A stretch of 64,000 nt of DNA from a virus, in the IMG/VR virus record IMGVR_UViG_3300011113_000396, positions 1 through 64,000 of that record; one strand, written 5' to 3'. Positions within the stretch are counted from its first letter, which is position 1, and the number at the start of each line of letters is the position of its first letter. The translations under genes and the position numbers were made by a program. Below the pieces are notes generated by a model. That model ran no database searches, was not told the origin of the DNA, and was given only the letters and a program-made list of their open reading frames with translations. Shown one piece after another: positions 15,636-23,861 of this stretch.

Positions 15636-16415
15636 CTATGTATTTTCATTATCTTCCCTCGTCACGATTGGAATCACATTTGTTTTAACTTCTGGTGCTT
15701 CAGTAATTTTGATTTTATTTCTTTTTACTTTCAATCCAGCACTGGTGATTTCTATGGGATTTTGTTTTACTTCAGTTTCTAATGGCTGTTGCGGTTGAAT
15801 AGCACCAAACGGTTTGCCCTCTTCTTTGGCACGATTGATAAGATCAACAATGTTGAGCATTCGTTCATTTTTCTTCTCTTCTTTTTGTGTTTTATCAACT
15901 TGAACATCTATGCTCTCTATAGTTCTATAATAAAAACTTCTATAGAATCTCAAATCCATATCAAAGACAGTTATAAGACCTGACTTTGGATATGGGGTTT
16001 CTATGATTGATGATTTCAGCCGAGAATTAACTCTCGGAACTCTAAGTTTTCCGAAGAACCTAGCTTTACCTGTTCTGCCAGCGTTACCCAAGTTGGTATT
16101 TCTGGTACAGGTCATGATTCTGGTTTGTCCGTTTGTGATTTTTCTAAAAGTCACAACACAAATATACTTTTCAAGTGCTTCCATCAATTCTGCCATTGAC
16201 AAAGAATCAGATGGAGCATAGTCAGAATCGGTTTGAGCAATTTTAAAAATTTCTCCATCCAACCGTTCCAATTTTATTTCTAAACTAGAAGCATCCTCTT
16301 CAGACTCTTCTTGTTTATTTTGTTCTTGTTGATCTGGAAATATTGATGATAGATCCAGCCCGTTGGTAAGAGGTTTTACTTTATCAAACGGATCAGGTTG
16401 TTGGTCTGGGGGCAT
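15636..16415 (-). CDS. WYL_2/Sm-like SH3-barrel domain protein
   Basis: 259 residues from the ATG at 16415, chosen because GGAGG stands five bases before it. The middle (residues about 80-175), with VVTFRKITNGQTRIMTCTRN, LITVFDMDLRFYRS and IESIDV, matches the small Sm-like SH3-barrel domain (WYL_2 type) of phage proteins. In those the pattern V-F-x-K-x-x-G-x-x-R-x-M-x-C-T is followed by a V-W/F-D-x-x-x-x-x-x-R-S-F strand. The flanks are acidic and disordered. The 5' end overlaps the previous gene by 23 bases. Role unknown; virion or RNA-binding functions are possible. Confidence 0.55.
   Translation of the reverse strand: MPPDQQPDPFDKVKPLTNGLDLSSIFPDQQEQNKQEESEEDASSLEIKLERLDGEIFKIAQTDSDYAPSDSLSMAELMEALEKYICVVTFRKITNGQTRIMTCTRNTNLGNAGRTGKARFFGKLRVPRVNSRLKSSIIETPYPKSGLITVFDMDLRFYRSFYYRTIESIDVQVDKTQKEEKKNERMLNIVDLINRAKEEGKPFGAIQPQQPLETEVKQNPIEITSAGLKVKRNKIKITEAPEVKTNVIPIVTREDNENT
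15637..15644 (-). promoter_or_regulatory. Late promoter-like box (AATACATA), leaderless type
   Basis: The minus strand reads AATACATA-GTAT-ATG in front of the 55-codon gene. This is nearly identical to AATAAATA-GTAT-ATG at 44737 on the plus strand. Confidence 0.4.
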
Positions 16416-17355
16416 TTGTACCTCCAGTTGTATTGGTTGGAACCACAGGCACTCCACCAAAGAATTGGTTATACCGATCTGTTAAATCAAATCCCTCTGG
16501 TACTCTATTTTTTAGATCAACTGGAGTATGATATTGTGATGGGGCTTCTGATTCCTTAGTCCCAGTTTCTTTGAATGGCTGCGACACTTTGAATATTTTT
16601 TCTACAACATAAGGAGATGCGAGTGTATCAGTTGGTCCTGCGGCCATATTGGCAAGGGTTTTTAGTTCAAAATCTCTGACTTCTGGTGTTACGTCACCAG
16701 TCTTATATTTTCCAAATGCTTCTTGTCCGCTAGCTGCATTTAATTCTGATGCTGCTTTTGTGTAGTCTGAAGTTCCGAAAACTAAATTATATACTTTAGA
16801 TCCTGCTAAAGCACCACCACCATAAGTACCAGCGGTTTTAAGATATTCCTTAATATTTTTTGTAGGAATTTCTACTCCACTTTTTAATTTTATAGAATCT
16901 GGTAAAATCTTGTCAACCAAACTAGATTGTGCTGATTGTATCAATAATTGGCCAATTATAGATCCGGTGACAGATTTAAAATTTTCTTCATGCTTCTTTC
17001 TGAATGTAGCAGGAGAATTTGCATCAGATACTTGTAGTGCTTGATAAATTTTATCGAATTTATCCATTTTAGTGATATCCATAATATCGATAAAATCTAC
17101 AGGAGAATTACCGATATTTAAATCACTTCTTACGGATAGAGTGTCTGGAGATTGTGTTTGTTTTTGCCCAGTGAATTTACCGCTATATGGATCAATACCC
17201 ATACTTCGTAAAGCTTTAGTTCTTGCATTCTCTGTCTCTGGGCTATATGGTGTGCTGCCAGATTGCGAAGGGACCGATTCTGGTTCTTGAATAGTTAGAA
17301 GTTTAAATGGATCAAATTCTTCTTGTTCAGTAATGTGCTTGCCAGATATACTCAT
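16393..17355 (-). CDS. Hypothetical phage protein, possibly capsid-targeted
   Basis: 320 residues. The disordered N-terminus contains FDPFKLLTIQE, again a hydrophobic helix ending in an L-x-x-Q-E motif, somewhat like the capsid-targeting leaders but 14 residues in. A glycine-rich hydrophobic stretch (YGGGALAGSKVYNLVFG) lies near 188-204. The C-terminus is Pro/Thr/Gly-rich. Overlaps neighbours by a few bases on both sides (ATG of the next gene inside its end). No family recognised. Confidence 0.5.
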   Translation of the reverse strand: MSISGKHITEQEEFDPFKLLTIQEPESVPSQSGSTPYSPETENARTKALRSMGIDPYSGKFTGQKQTQSPDTLSVRSDLNIGNSPVDFIDIMDITKMDKFDKIYQALQVSDANSPATFRKKHEENFKSVTGSIIGQLLIQSAQSSLVDKILPDSIKLKSGVEIPTKNIKEYLKTAGTYGGGALAGSKVYNLVFGTSDYTKAASELNAASGQEAFGKYKTGDVTPEVRDFELKTLANMAAGPTDTLASPYVVEKIFKVSQPFKETGTKESEAPSQYHTPVDLKNRVPEGFDLTDRYNQFFGGVPVVPTNTTGGTNAPRPTT

Positions 17356-17717
17356 TTTGCATAATCCATGAAAATAGTCTTATTAAACTGACTTATATTT
17401 TCTTCCTTTGCCGCATATCCCAAAATCATGTGATGGGCAATTATTAGCTTTTCAAGATCGTTGTCATTCTTATTTAAAGTGATTGAAACTTTTTCTGGAG
17501 CTAGCATTACTTCAAAATGTAAAAGACCTCGTAAAGCTATGGCAAGATTCTTTTCATTTAAGTGTTGTTTATTTGAATCTATAGTCGAAATCTGAAGAGT
17601 ATCGGTTTCTTCAAAATAGGAAAGTAAAAATACGATATCTTGGTATCCAGTTTCGACCTGTGTGCCAGATACTGTTTTGTAATAGAATCCTTTAGGGTGT
17701 TTTTTGAAGTTTATCAT
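17352..17717 (-). CDS. Hypothetical phage protein
   Basis: 121 residues with mixed alpha/beta character: N-terminal strands (MINFKKHPKGFYYKTVSG) and a C-terminal helix around ALRGLLHFEVML. No cysteine, no membrane segment, no recognised family. It overlaps the next gene by four bases. It lies in a leftward block of proteins that look structural, so a virion-associated role is likely. Confidence 0.45.
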   Translation of the reverse strand: MINFKKHPKGFYYKTVSGTQVETGYQDIVFLLSYFEETDTLQISTIDSNKQHLNEKNLAIALRGLLHFEVMLAPEKVSITLNKNDNDLEKLIIAHHMILGYAAKEENISQFNKTIFMDYAK

Positions 17718-17718
17718 G

Positions 17719-18948
17719 TTAGTTCGTTATATTTATGGTTTTTCTTGAGGCAACCGCGTCTGTCGAATGTCTGACTGTTATTTTGTCTGGGAATGTGGAT
17801 GTTACATTTAAAATAACGAACGAACCATTTTTACCCGGTACTCCATAATAAGATGTATTTGAATTTATTAAAGCTTGCTCAGTAGTATCTAAAGTTAAAG
17901 ATTCAAATACTAAAGAATAACCATAGTTACTTGAGTGTGATGTATCAAATTTGTAAATTATATTGCGTCTTAGAGTGGGGAAATTGGTTAAATTATTGGC
18001 GTAGATTATTCCAATACCACTTACACTTATCTTATAAATCTGATCGAAATTGGTTCCCAAAACTACATTAGTAGCTAAAGCAGATCCAGTTTCACATGAG
18101 CCGCCAACCGAGAATACATCTTCCGTATATGCCGATGGATACTTAAATTGTCTTAAATACGACTGAAGTTCGGTTTGATTTTCAAAACATTCAAGGAAAG
18201 CACCTTCGCTATCATAAAGCTTGGAAGATCCAGTTTCGGTGGCATCAGATGATTTTGAAAGATCATTAATACCTCGCATGAAAACTTTGAACTGAAGCTG
18301 TTCACCAATATAGCTTTCATTGACAACAGAATCGGTTAGGAAGAGTAATTCCTCTCCATTGTCCAATGTTTTAATATAAGACACTCCAATATATCCGGGA
18401 TTTAAGGTCGATCCTTCAATACTAATAAAATCACCATAATACATTCCGAGATTCTTAAGAAGTTCTGTGCCGAGAACATTTCGAACAACATTGTACGTTG
18501 TTCCAGACAACCCGGCCAATCTATTAAATTGGGGTGGCTCTAAAAAGTAATCTCTATTGTATTTTGTGATTTCATTGTCAATACCCTGAATGGTTACAAC
18601 ATTTGCAATCACTATGTTGTTTACATAGGAGTCAAGAGTATATGTTCCACCCAGATTAGCATCTATAACTTCAGCTTCATTCAAATATTCTGCATTTGAA
18701 ATAGTGAATGTATATCCGGCAGTCAACCCGCCAAAAAATAGAGCTAATTCCTCAAAATCGCTATCTTGAAGGCATTCGTTATAATCAATAAGTACTTTAT
18801 TGTAATTATCAAAATAAACGAACTGAGGACTGCACCTAAGCCGTTTATTATACAAGCTATACTCATCTGATTGTAAAAGTTCGATGCCATATAAGGTAGC
18901 ACCGCGCACTTCTACGAAGGCATAACTTGAGGGTGATGAAAAATGCAT
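17719..18948 (-). CDS. Virion-type hypothetical protein
   Basis: 409 residues, rich in Ser, Tyr, Asn and Leu, predicted mostly beta. Two cysteines near CSPQF and ECLQDSD and further ones in the middle (ECFENQTE, GGSCETGS). No leader sequence or recognised fold. It ends one base before the following gene. It is flanked by another beta-rich protein and probably forms part of the tail periphery. Confidence 0.45.
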   Translation of the reverse strand: MHFSSPSSYAFVEVRGATLYGIELLQSDEYSLYNKRLRCSPQFVYFDNYNKVLIDYNECLQDSDFEELALFFGGLTAGYTFTISNAEYLNEAEVIDANLGGTYTLDSYVNNIVIANVVTIQGIDNEITKYNRDYFLEPPQFNRLAGLSGTTYNVVRNVLGTELLKNLGMYYGDFISIEGSTLNPGYIGVSYIKTLDNGEELLFLTDSVVNESYIGEQLQFKVFMRGINDLSKSSDATETGSSKLYDSEGAFLECFENQTELQSYLRQFKYPSAYTEDVFSVGGSCETGSALATNVVLGTNFDQIYKISVSGIGIIYANNLTNFPTLRRNIIYKFDTSHSSNYGYSLVFESLTLDTTEQALINSNTSYYGVPGKNGSFVILNVTSTFPDKITVRHSTDAVASRKTINITN

Positions 18949-18951
18949 TTT

Positions 18952-20016
18952 TTAGTATGCTAGGTAATATACTGTAGTAGCTGCTGTGTCAGACTTTACA
19001 AACAAGTTATAAGGATTGCTTATTTCGATAAACAACTTTTCTCCGGGATCCATTTGGAAACCCGTAGCACCTGTGTTGCCAGTAACATAAACCGAATATC
19101 TATTCGATGCTGCTGACTTGATTTGAACTCCGTAAGTCACCCCAATGCTGGTGATTGAGGTCAATCTTTGGAAAGAAGTCGTAGTAGCCAATGATCCGGT
19201 TGACACGGTTGAGACCAACTCGGGCATGGTCTTAATTTTGCCTGTGCCACCAGAAAGATATGTGCTGATGTTGGCTACATTTGTATTAATCGTATTACCA
19301 AGATAAGCAGCGTTTGTGCTTATTGTTGACAGCGTGGATTCTATCGTAGTACCAGTTACAATAACTGGATTACCACCTGTGTATCCTTGGACCTTTAAAG
19401 GTGATGATACATCATTTATTACTGCAACCGTGGAGGCTAAATTTGCAGTAATGCTGAATGATCCACCAGCCAAAGAAACGTAAAGGGCATTCACGCCAGT
19501 GCTTGTGTCAATCGATGCGGAGGCAGTAGTATTACCGCCAATTATCCTTGAAAACATCGGAAAAGCAACACTGGCTGACCGGACGTAACCACCTCCACCA
19601 GAAGTGAAGGTATCGGCAAGAGTATTTACTAGAACACCAAATGTAGTACCAGATCCTGTATTAAGAGAATTTGAAATGGTTGTTAGCTTGGTGTTTGCCC
19701 CAGAATCGGTGACCGATACTGCGGCTCCAGAAATACCAGCAACTTCAAGATATGTGCCAGAAACATTTCTGACATAGGCGTTTGATACTGCATTTAAAGT
19801 CAATCCACTTGTAATTCCGTATAGAGAAACGGGAAGTGGACTTGTAGCACTCACTCTATTGGTTGTAGTATCACTTCCCCATGCAATTTTATTTACTTGA
19901 ACATGGTGGGTGAGGAATGTGCCAGCGTCCCCGGTTGTGCCATAATCCGTGGCAATGCTTGCAGTATTTCCTCCAGATGCTACAATAGTTACATTATCGT
20001 CAGTATCAGCTGCCAT
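18952..20016 (-). CDS. Ser/Thr-rich fibrous virion protein
   Basis: 354 residues dominated by Thr, Ser, Ala, Gly, Val and Asn, with repeated strand-turn patterns typical of phage fibre or decoration proteins. The C-terminus GEKLFIEISNPYNLFVKSD followed by TAATTVYYLAY resembles compact beta domains found at the ends of phage structural proteins. GGAGATAAAATG gives a clear ribosome site. It is first in the leftward block, divergent from gp33 with 35 bases between the starts. Confidence 0.5.
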   Translation of the reverse strand: MAADTDDNVTIVASGGNTASIATDYGTTGDAGTFLTHHVQVNKIAWGSDTTTNRVSATSPLPVSLYGITSGLTLNAVSNAYVRNVSGTYLEVAGISGAAVSVTDSGANTKLTTISNSLNTGSGTTFGVLVNTLADTFTSGGGGYVRSASVAFPMFSRIIGGNTTASASIDTSTGVNALYVSLAGGSFSITANLASTVAVINDVSSPLKVQGYTGGNPVIVTGTTIESTLSTISTNAAYLGNTINTNVANISTYLSGGTGKIKTMPELVSTVSTGSLATTTSFQRLTSITSIGVTYGVQIKSAASNRYSVYVTGNTGATGFQMDPGEKLFIEISNPYNLFVKSDTAATTVYYLAY

Positions 20017-20051
20017 TTTATCTCCAGTTTCAGTAATATATAGGTTATATA

Positions 20052-20279
20052 ATGCTCATAGATATATCACACAAAAATGAATTTTCTAAAAAAGTGGAAG
20101 ATTACGCTCTTAAACACAATTCCACGTATTTGGATGCCGTGTTGAACATTGCTCAGGAATATAATATCGAACCAGAAGCAGCTGCAAAGCTGATTTCTAA
20201 ACCGATAATCGAAAAGCTTTCGGCTGAAGGCAAGGAACTAAATCTTGTTAAAAACAACAAGTCTAGACTTCCTTTTTAA
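20052..20279 (+). CDS. 33: gp33-like late transcription coactivator
   Basis: 75 residues. Size, the central helix with TYLDAVLNIAQEYNIEPEAA, AKLISKPIIEKL and the hydrophobic C-terminus ending SRLPF match gp33 of T4-like cyanophages. T4 gp33 binds the beta flap of host RNA polymerase and the clamp gp45 through its C-terminal hydrophobic tail. It acts with gp55 (57730) and gp45 (61627), both in this window. The start lies in a short divergent region with TATATAA-like sequence. Confidence 0.7.
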   Translation: MLIDISHKNEFSKKVEDYALKHNSTYLDAVLNIAQEYNIEPEAAAKLISKPIIEKLSAEGKELNLVKNNKSRLPF

Positions 20280-20308
20280 ATTCTTTACTGTATCATACTC
20301 TCATTAGG

Positions 20309-20325
20309 CCAAGGTAGTCCCTTGG
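20309..20325 (+). promoter_or_regulatory. Hairpin in gp32 leader, candidate translational operator
   Basis: CCAAGG-TAGTC-CCTTGG is a perfect six-pair hairpin. It ends directly at the Shine-Dalgarno region (GGGGAAAGG), with the ATG 13 bases after the stem. T4 gp32 represses its own mRNA through a structured leader; the position here suggests a similar control. Confidence 0.5.
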
Positions 20326-20338
20326 GGAAAGGTTTTAT

Positions 20339-21205
20339 ATGTCAAATTTCAGTGATTTCAAAAAGCGTTCTAAGTCAAGCATCGAAGATCTTACCAAGAA
20401 GATTGAGGATCTAAACAAGGAAGCATCCTACAAGGATGATCGATTCTGGAAGCCAGAAGTCGATAAGGCTGGTAATGGCTATGCCGTTATTCGCTTCCTT
20501 CCTGCTGCTCCCGGAGAAGACATTCCATGGGCAAAGGTCTACTCTCACGCCTTCCAAGGCAAGGGTGGATGGCTCATTGAGAATTGCCCAACCACAATTG
20601 GTCAGAAGTGCCCAATCTGCGAAGGTAACAGCGAACTCTGGAACAGCGGTATCGAAAAGGACAAGGATATCGCTCGTAACCGTAAGCGCAAGCTTTCTTA
20701 CATCTCAAACATTCTAGTTGTCAGCGATCCGGCTAATCCGGCCAATGACGGTAAGATGTTCCTCTATAAGTATGGCACCAAGATCTTCGGTAAGATTCAG
20801 GAGGCCATGCAGCCACAGTTCAAGGATGAAGAGGCCATCAACCCATTCGACTTCTGGAAGGGTGCTAACTTCAAGCTTAAGATCCGCAAGGTTGCTGGAT
20901 TCATCAATTACGATAAGTCAGAGTTTGATTCTCAGTCAGAACTCTACCGTGGTGATGATGAGAAGCTTGAGTCGCTGTGGAAGAACCTTAACAAGCTTAA
21001 TGAGTTTGTGAATCCAGCCGAGTTCAAGAATTATGAAGATCTCAAGAAGAAGATGAATGATGTTCTTGGTGGTGATCTTCGTGATATCGGTGCTCAGTCA
21101 AAGACCATTGAAGATGAAGATGCTCCATCTCCATCAAAGCGGTCTGGTCCTTCTGATTCAGAAGACGCGATGGCTTATTTTGAGCGTCTGTCGCGGGAAA
21201 ATTAA
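20339..21205 (+). CDS. 32: Single-stranded DNA-binding protein gp32
   Basis: 288 residues (T4: 301). The N-terminal basic LAST-like region with FKKRSKSS mediates cooperativity. The OB-fold core contains the zinc ligands His70, Cys83, Cys91 and Cys94 in YSH...ENCPTTIGQKCPIC, as in T4 gp32. The acidic C-terminus (EDEDAPSPS, DSEDAMAYFERL) binds replication partners. Strong Shine-Dalgarno six bases before the ATG. The codons are richer in G/C third positions than in the structural genes, consistent with high expression. Its last four bases overlap the convergent gene. Confidence 0.95.
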   Translation: MSNFSDFKKRSKSSIEDLTKKIEDLNKEASYKDDRFWKPEVDKAGNGYAVIRFLPAAPGEDIPWAKVYSHAFQGKGGWLIENCPTTIGQKCPICEGNSELWNSGIEKDKDIARNRKRKLSYISNILVVSDPANPANDGKMFLYKYGTKIFGKIQEAMQPQFKDEEAINPFDFWKGANFKLKIRKVAGFINYDKSEFDSQSELYRGDDEKLESLWKNLNKLNEFVNPAEFKNYEDLKKKMNDVLGGDLRDIGAQSKTIEDEDAPSPSKRSGPSDSEDAMAYFERLSREN

Positions 21206-21972
21206 TAACTTAAAGTTCTCCAACTAACGTCAAGAACTTTTTGCATCTGCAATATCAACCCGGAGTCGCCAATACTATTGAGGCTCCGGGTTGATTGTTC
21301 ATTTCGGAGGGGTTGAACATTTCTTTGTCCAAGAATAGCAGGCATAGACTGTGGTATGGCTGCTTCCCCTTTATCTGATATAAATTCTTGTGGGTCAAAC
21401 TTTTCTTGATTTATCTTTATTGGATTTCCGGATTGAATGGTCTTCAATTCCTGAATTTTTTGCATTATAACTTCTTCAAGATCTTCCTTTTGCTCATAGT
21501 ATGGCAGTTGTTCTGATCTTGATTCTACTTTGATTTTATCCTGCTCAGGCATATTTTTTTGAGCCTGACGGTCTTTCTTTTCCTGAACAGATAATTCCTT
21601 TTCGCTTGTATTTAATTTTAATTGCTTAACCTTTGGTGGCGGTGGTGTCTTATCTTCAGTTTCTTTTGGAGAAACCTCTGTCACCTTTTCTTTGATTGCA
21701 TCTTCGTCTGTATTCTTCTCTCCAGAAACGTCATTGGTTGACTTAACTGATTCCGCTTCGGCTTTGTAAGACGAAGATTTCAGATTAGATATCTTAGTTT
21801 CAATCTCTTGAAGCTTTTTATCATAAACATCTTGGCTGATTTTTTTGTTGTCTAGATCTTCTGCTAGTTGTTCTTTTTCTTTTTCCAACAAGCCAACTTC
21901 GTCTTCAGGCTTTGGAGAAGTTTCAGTTAGCATCATTTTAAAGAAATTATTTGGTTTGTTTTCTTCAATCAT
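21202..21972 (-). CDS. Acidic coiled-coil protein, capsid-targeting-like leader
   Basis: 256 residues, highly charged. The N-terminus MIEENKPNNFFKMMLTE has the hydrophobic helix plus L-T-E ending shared with the left-end cluster. Residues 25-65 are a coiled coil (LLEKEKEQLAEDLDNKK...). A Pro/Lys/Glu linker follows, then a second helix (about 165-185). The ATG overlaps the stop of the gp51-like frame (ATGA), so it is translated after gp26/gp51. It could be packaged in the head, or be a tail assembly factor given its place after the baseplate chaperone genes. Confidence 0.5.
   Translation of the reverse strand: MIEENKPNNFFKMMLTETSPKPEDEVGLLEKEKEQLAEDLDNKKISQDVYDKKLQEIETKISNLKSSSYKAEAESVKSTNDVSGEKNTDEDAIKEKVTEVSPKETEDKTPPPPKVKQLKLNTSEKELSVQEKKDRQAQKNMPEQDKIKVESRSEQLPYYEQKEDLEEVIMQKIQELKTIQSGNPIKINQEKFDPQEFISDKGEAAIPQSMPAILGQRNVQPLRNEQSTRSLNSIGDSGLILQMQKVLDVSWRTLSY
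21256..21293. terminator. Long hairpin downstream of gp32
   Basis: CAACCCGGAG and CTCCGGGTTG form a perfect ten-pair stem with an 18-base loop. The sequence after it on the plus strand (ATTGTTCATTT) is only moderately T-rich. It sits 50 bases after the gp32 stop, inside the end of the convergent gene, and is a candidate gp32 terminator or mRNA 3' stabiliser. Confidence 0.5.
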
Positions 21973-22169
21973 GACAGTTCATTAAATCCTTTCGCGGATG
22001 CTGCCTTAAGTTTCTTTTCTGTTTGATATGCCTTAATTTGAGATATGAATACATCTAATTCCCAAGGCATCATTCTTTCAATCTCAGATAGTGGGATTTC
22101 ATGTTTGTAGATAAGATTGAAAAATTTTACATACTTATCTACTAAATTTTCACTATCGAGAATTAAGAA
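21969..22169 (-). CDS. 51: gp51-like frame, reached by -1 frameshift from gp26
   Basis: 66 codons open to a TGA that overlaps the next ATG. There is no ATG, GTG or TTG in this frame before residue 33, and the frame runs upstream into the gp26 coding region without a start. The product reads FLILDSENLVDKYVKFFNLI, then YKHEIPLSEIERMMPWELDV, then an acidic/basic tail. The hydrophobic-MPWE core resembles gp51 (baseplate hub assembly catalyst) of T4-like phages and the T part of tail assembly chaperones. A -1 slip on U8 at the end of gp26 gives a 288-residue gp26-gp51 fusion. In T4, genes 26 and 51 are neighbours. Confidence 0.65.
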   Translation of the reverse strand, partial: FLILDSENLVDKYVKFFNLIYKHEIPLSEIERMMPWELDVFISQIKAYQTEKKLKAASAKGFNELS

Positions 22170-22834
22170 AAAAAACGCAGATGTTCTCCTATTATTGCAG
22201 TTCTTGAAACCCCATCTGATGTTGTATAGCCAACTTCAAAATACAATTCAGGATTGTTTTCAATAAATTGTTTTATTTTATTATACTCATCAATTTTTAA
22301 ATTTTGTAAAACATCGACTCTTTCCTCTAAGGGGAGGTTGTCCATAATGAAATATTCATCTGTTCTTTCAAAAGATTTTACATGTAGTGCAATCTTTTCT
22401 TCAGATGTTAATTCCTTTGATATGCAATCTTTGGCCTTTATGCTTTCAAATGTCACAATTTCGCCATTACCAATCATTAAGGTTTTGCCTTCTATAAGAC
22501 TTATTTTATGATCTAAAACATTAAGACTTATTTTATGCTTTTCTTGCGTTGTGGGGCATGTAATTTCCAAATCAAGTTGTTCGCCCATTGATTTAGCTCT
22601 CAAGAAAAGAAAACATTGTTCAACAAGAGCTAATTCGGCCTTTGCATTAAGTGGCGTGTCGAAACAATCGTTAATTAAATCCAAAACAGTTTTAATTATA
22701 AGATCATTTCTAGATTCCTCTTTTATAATTGCCAAGTTTTTTTCGTCCTTGACTAAGAACGGTCTGAAGTAATGCTCTTTTCCATTAAGCAATTTAGCTT
22801 TATATTTTGGTAATCTATTTTCAAAGTATGACAT
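22163..22834 (-). CDS. 26: Baseplate hub protein gp26
   Basis: 223 residues (T4: 208). The opening KAKLLNGKEHYFRPFLVKDE and KNLAIIKEESRND match the T4_baseplate family (gp26: strand, R-P-F-L-V-K-E-E-K). It also contains LFLRAKSMGEQLDLEITC, as in that family. It acts in assembly of the central baseplate hub. The zero-frame stop UAA follows U8 within four bases, the arrangement of a programmed -1 site. It lies between a tube-fold gene and the gp51-like frame. Confidence 0.8.
   Translation of the reverse strand: MSYFENRLPKYKAKLLNGKEHYFRPFLVKDEKNLAIIKEESRNDLIIKTVLDLINDCFDTPLNAKAELALVEQCFLFLRAKSMGEQLDLEITCPTTQEKHKISLNVLDHKISLIEGKTLMIGNGEIVTFESIKAKDCISKELTSEEKIALHVKSFERTDEYFIMDNLPLEERVDVLQNLKIDEYNKIKQFIENNPELYFEVGYTTSDGVSRTAIIGEHLRFFS
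22166..22177 (-). promoter_or_regulatory. Candidate -1 ribosomal frameshift site
   Basis: The mRNA reads CGU-UUU-UUU-UCU-UAA in the gp26 frame. Slippage by one base on the U run gives CGU-UUU-UUU-UUC-UUA and enters the gp51-like frame. U-UUU-UUU is a permissible slippery heptamer. Confidence 0.6.
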
Positions 22835-22841
22835 ATAATCC

Positions 22842-23414
22842 TCAATTATTTTTAAATGTATAAGTTCTAAAATTAAATTCTACAGTTGCAAACATAACAG
22901 CATTTTTTTCTGCTTCTCCAAATTCTAACGGAAAAATTCCAATAGGATATGCTTCAGAGAAAATAAATGTAGATGAAACTTTATCCTGCAAATTCAGAGA
23001 TACAAGAATTACTTGTCCGAGTATAGATGTATAATCATTTACATAGGTATAACGATTACCAGCAAACCCTGTCCCGCTACCATTTAACTTTGATCCATCG
23101 TTAACAATACTTTCTACCCAATCATTAATAGCTTTATAGTTTGTCCATTTAGCATCAACTGCCATAGTCAATAGCAAGGAACTTGTTTTATCAAAGTCAA
23201 AATTTACAGGCACATTTCTACCAATATTTGGACCGCTAGTAAAATCTCCAATGACTCCTACTGATTTGTTTGGAAACTTAACTGAAAATATTGGTATTGA
23301 ATTGGCAACTTCTTGCCCATTTCTTGTAATGCTTACTTCAAAGCGGTTGCTTCTTTGTAGTCCATAGGTCTCTACTTTATTTTTTATGTAATTTATTGAG
23401 CTGTTAATTTGCAT
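22842..23414 (-). CDS. Tail tube-fold baseplate protein
   Basis: 190 residues. The opening VETYGLQRSNRFEVSITRNG, the core and the ending SEAYPIGIFPLEFGEAEKN followed by VEFNFRTYTF match the gp19/gp54-type tube fold, in which a conserved AYP-x-x-(I/L)-x-x-(I/L) segment precedes the final strand. Candidates are the tube initiator gp54 or a related hub component; T4 gp54 is longer (320). It starts inside the end of gp4 and is followed eight bases later by gp26. Confidence 0.6.
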   Translation of the reverse strand: MQINSSINYIKNKVETYGLQRSNRFEVSITRNGQEVANSIPIFSVKFPNKSVGVIGDFTSGPNIGRNVPVNFDFDKTSSLLLTMAVDAKWTNYKAINDWVESIVNDGSKLNGSGTGFAGNRYTYVNDYTSILGQVILVSLNLQDKVSSTFIFSEAYPIGIFPLEFGEAEKNAVMFATVEFNFRTYTFKNN

Positions 23415-23841
23415 TGAATAACGTCTTTTCTGTTAGAATTTTAAATTTCCAATTGTTCTTCTCACATAAAACTTTAGTAGCATTCCATTTAGCCTCATTG
23501 ACTAGATATTGGATCTTAGCTTCCATATAAGTCTTACTAGCTTTCTTCTTTTTTTCTGGGCTTTTGGTTTGTTTATTTGGCTTAACCTCTATGATAAAGA
23601 CTTGCTGTTTTCCATTTTCTTCTGTAAGAATGATAAAGTCTGGATAGTAGGTATGTACTTTCTTGTCAATAGGTGAAAGGTAGGGTATTTTAATCTTTTC
23701 ATATCCCCACTTCTTGACTGTTGCAGTCTCATCTAAATATTTGCAAAACTTTCTTTCCCATAAAGATTTCGTATAAACATGCGTAGTTCCACCCATATAT
23801 TTATGGGGATTGGAAAGCAAAATTTTTGTTTTATACGGCAT
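23404..23841 (-). CDS. 4: Head completion protein gp4
   Basis: 145 residues from ATG 23841 (MPYKTKILLSNPHKYMGGTT), close to T4 gp4 (150). The fold is nuclease-like: YYPDFIILTEENGKQQVFII followed by EVKP has the PD...(D/E)xK arrangement of restriction-type nucleases. T4 gp4 finishes the head before tail attachment. Upstream in-frame starts are rejected because they would run into the divergent gp48 gene, whose ATG lies 20 bases away. It overlaps the next gene by 11 bases. Confidence 0.75.
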   Translation of the reverse strand: MPYKTKILLSNPHKYMGGTTHVYTKSLWERKFCKYLDETATVKKWGYEKIKIPYLSPIDKKVHTYYPDFIILTEENGKQQVFIIEVKPNKQTKSPEKKKKASKTYMEAKIQYLVNEAKWNATKVLCEKNNWKFKILTEKTLFNAN

Positions 23842-23861
23842 ACAATATCTATACATAAAGC

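Noticed and set aside
17730-17737. CATAAATA on the minus strand before the 17717 gene
   Set aside because: It is wholly inside the coding end of the preceding gene, in an operon with one-base spacing.
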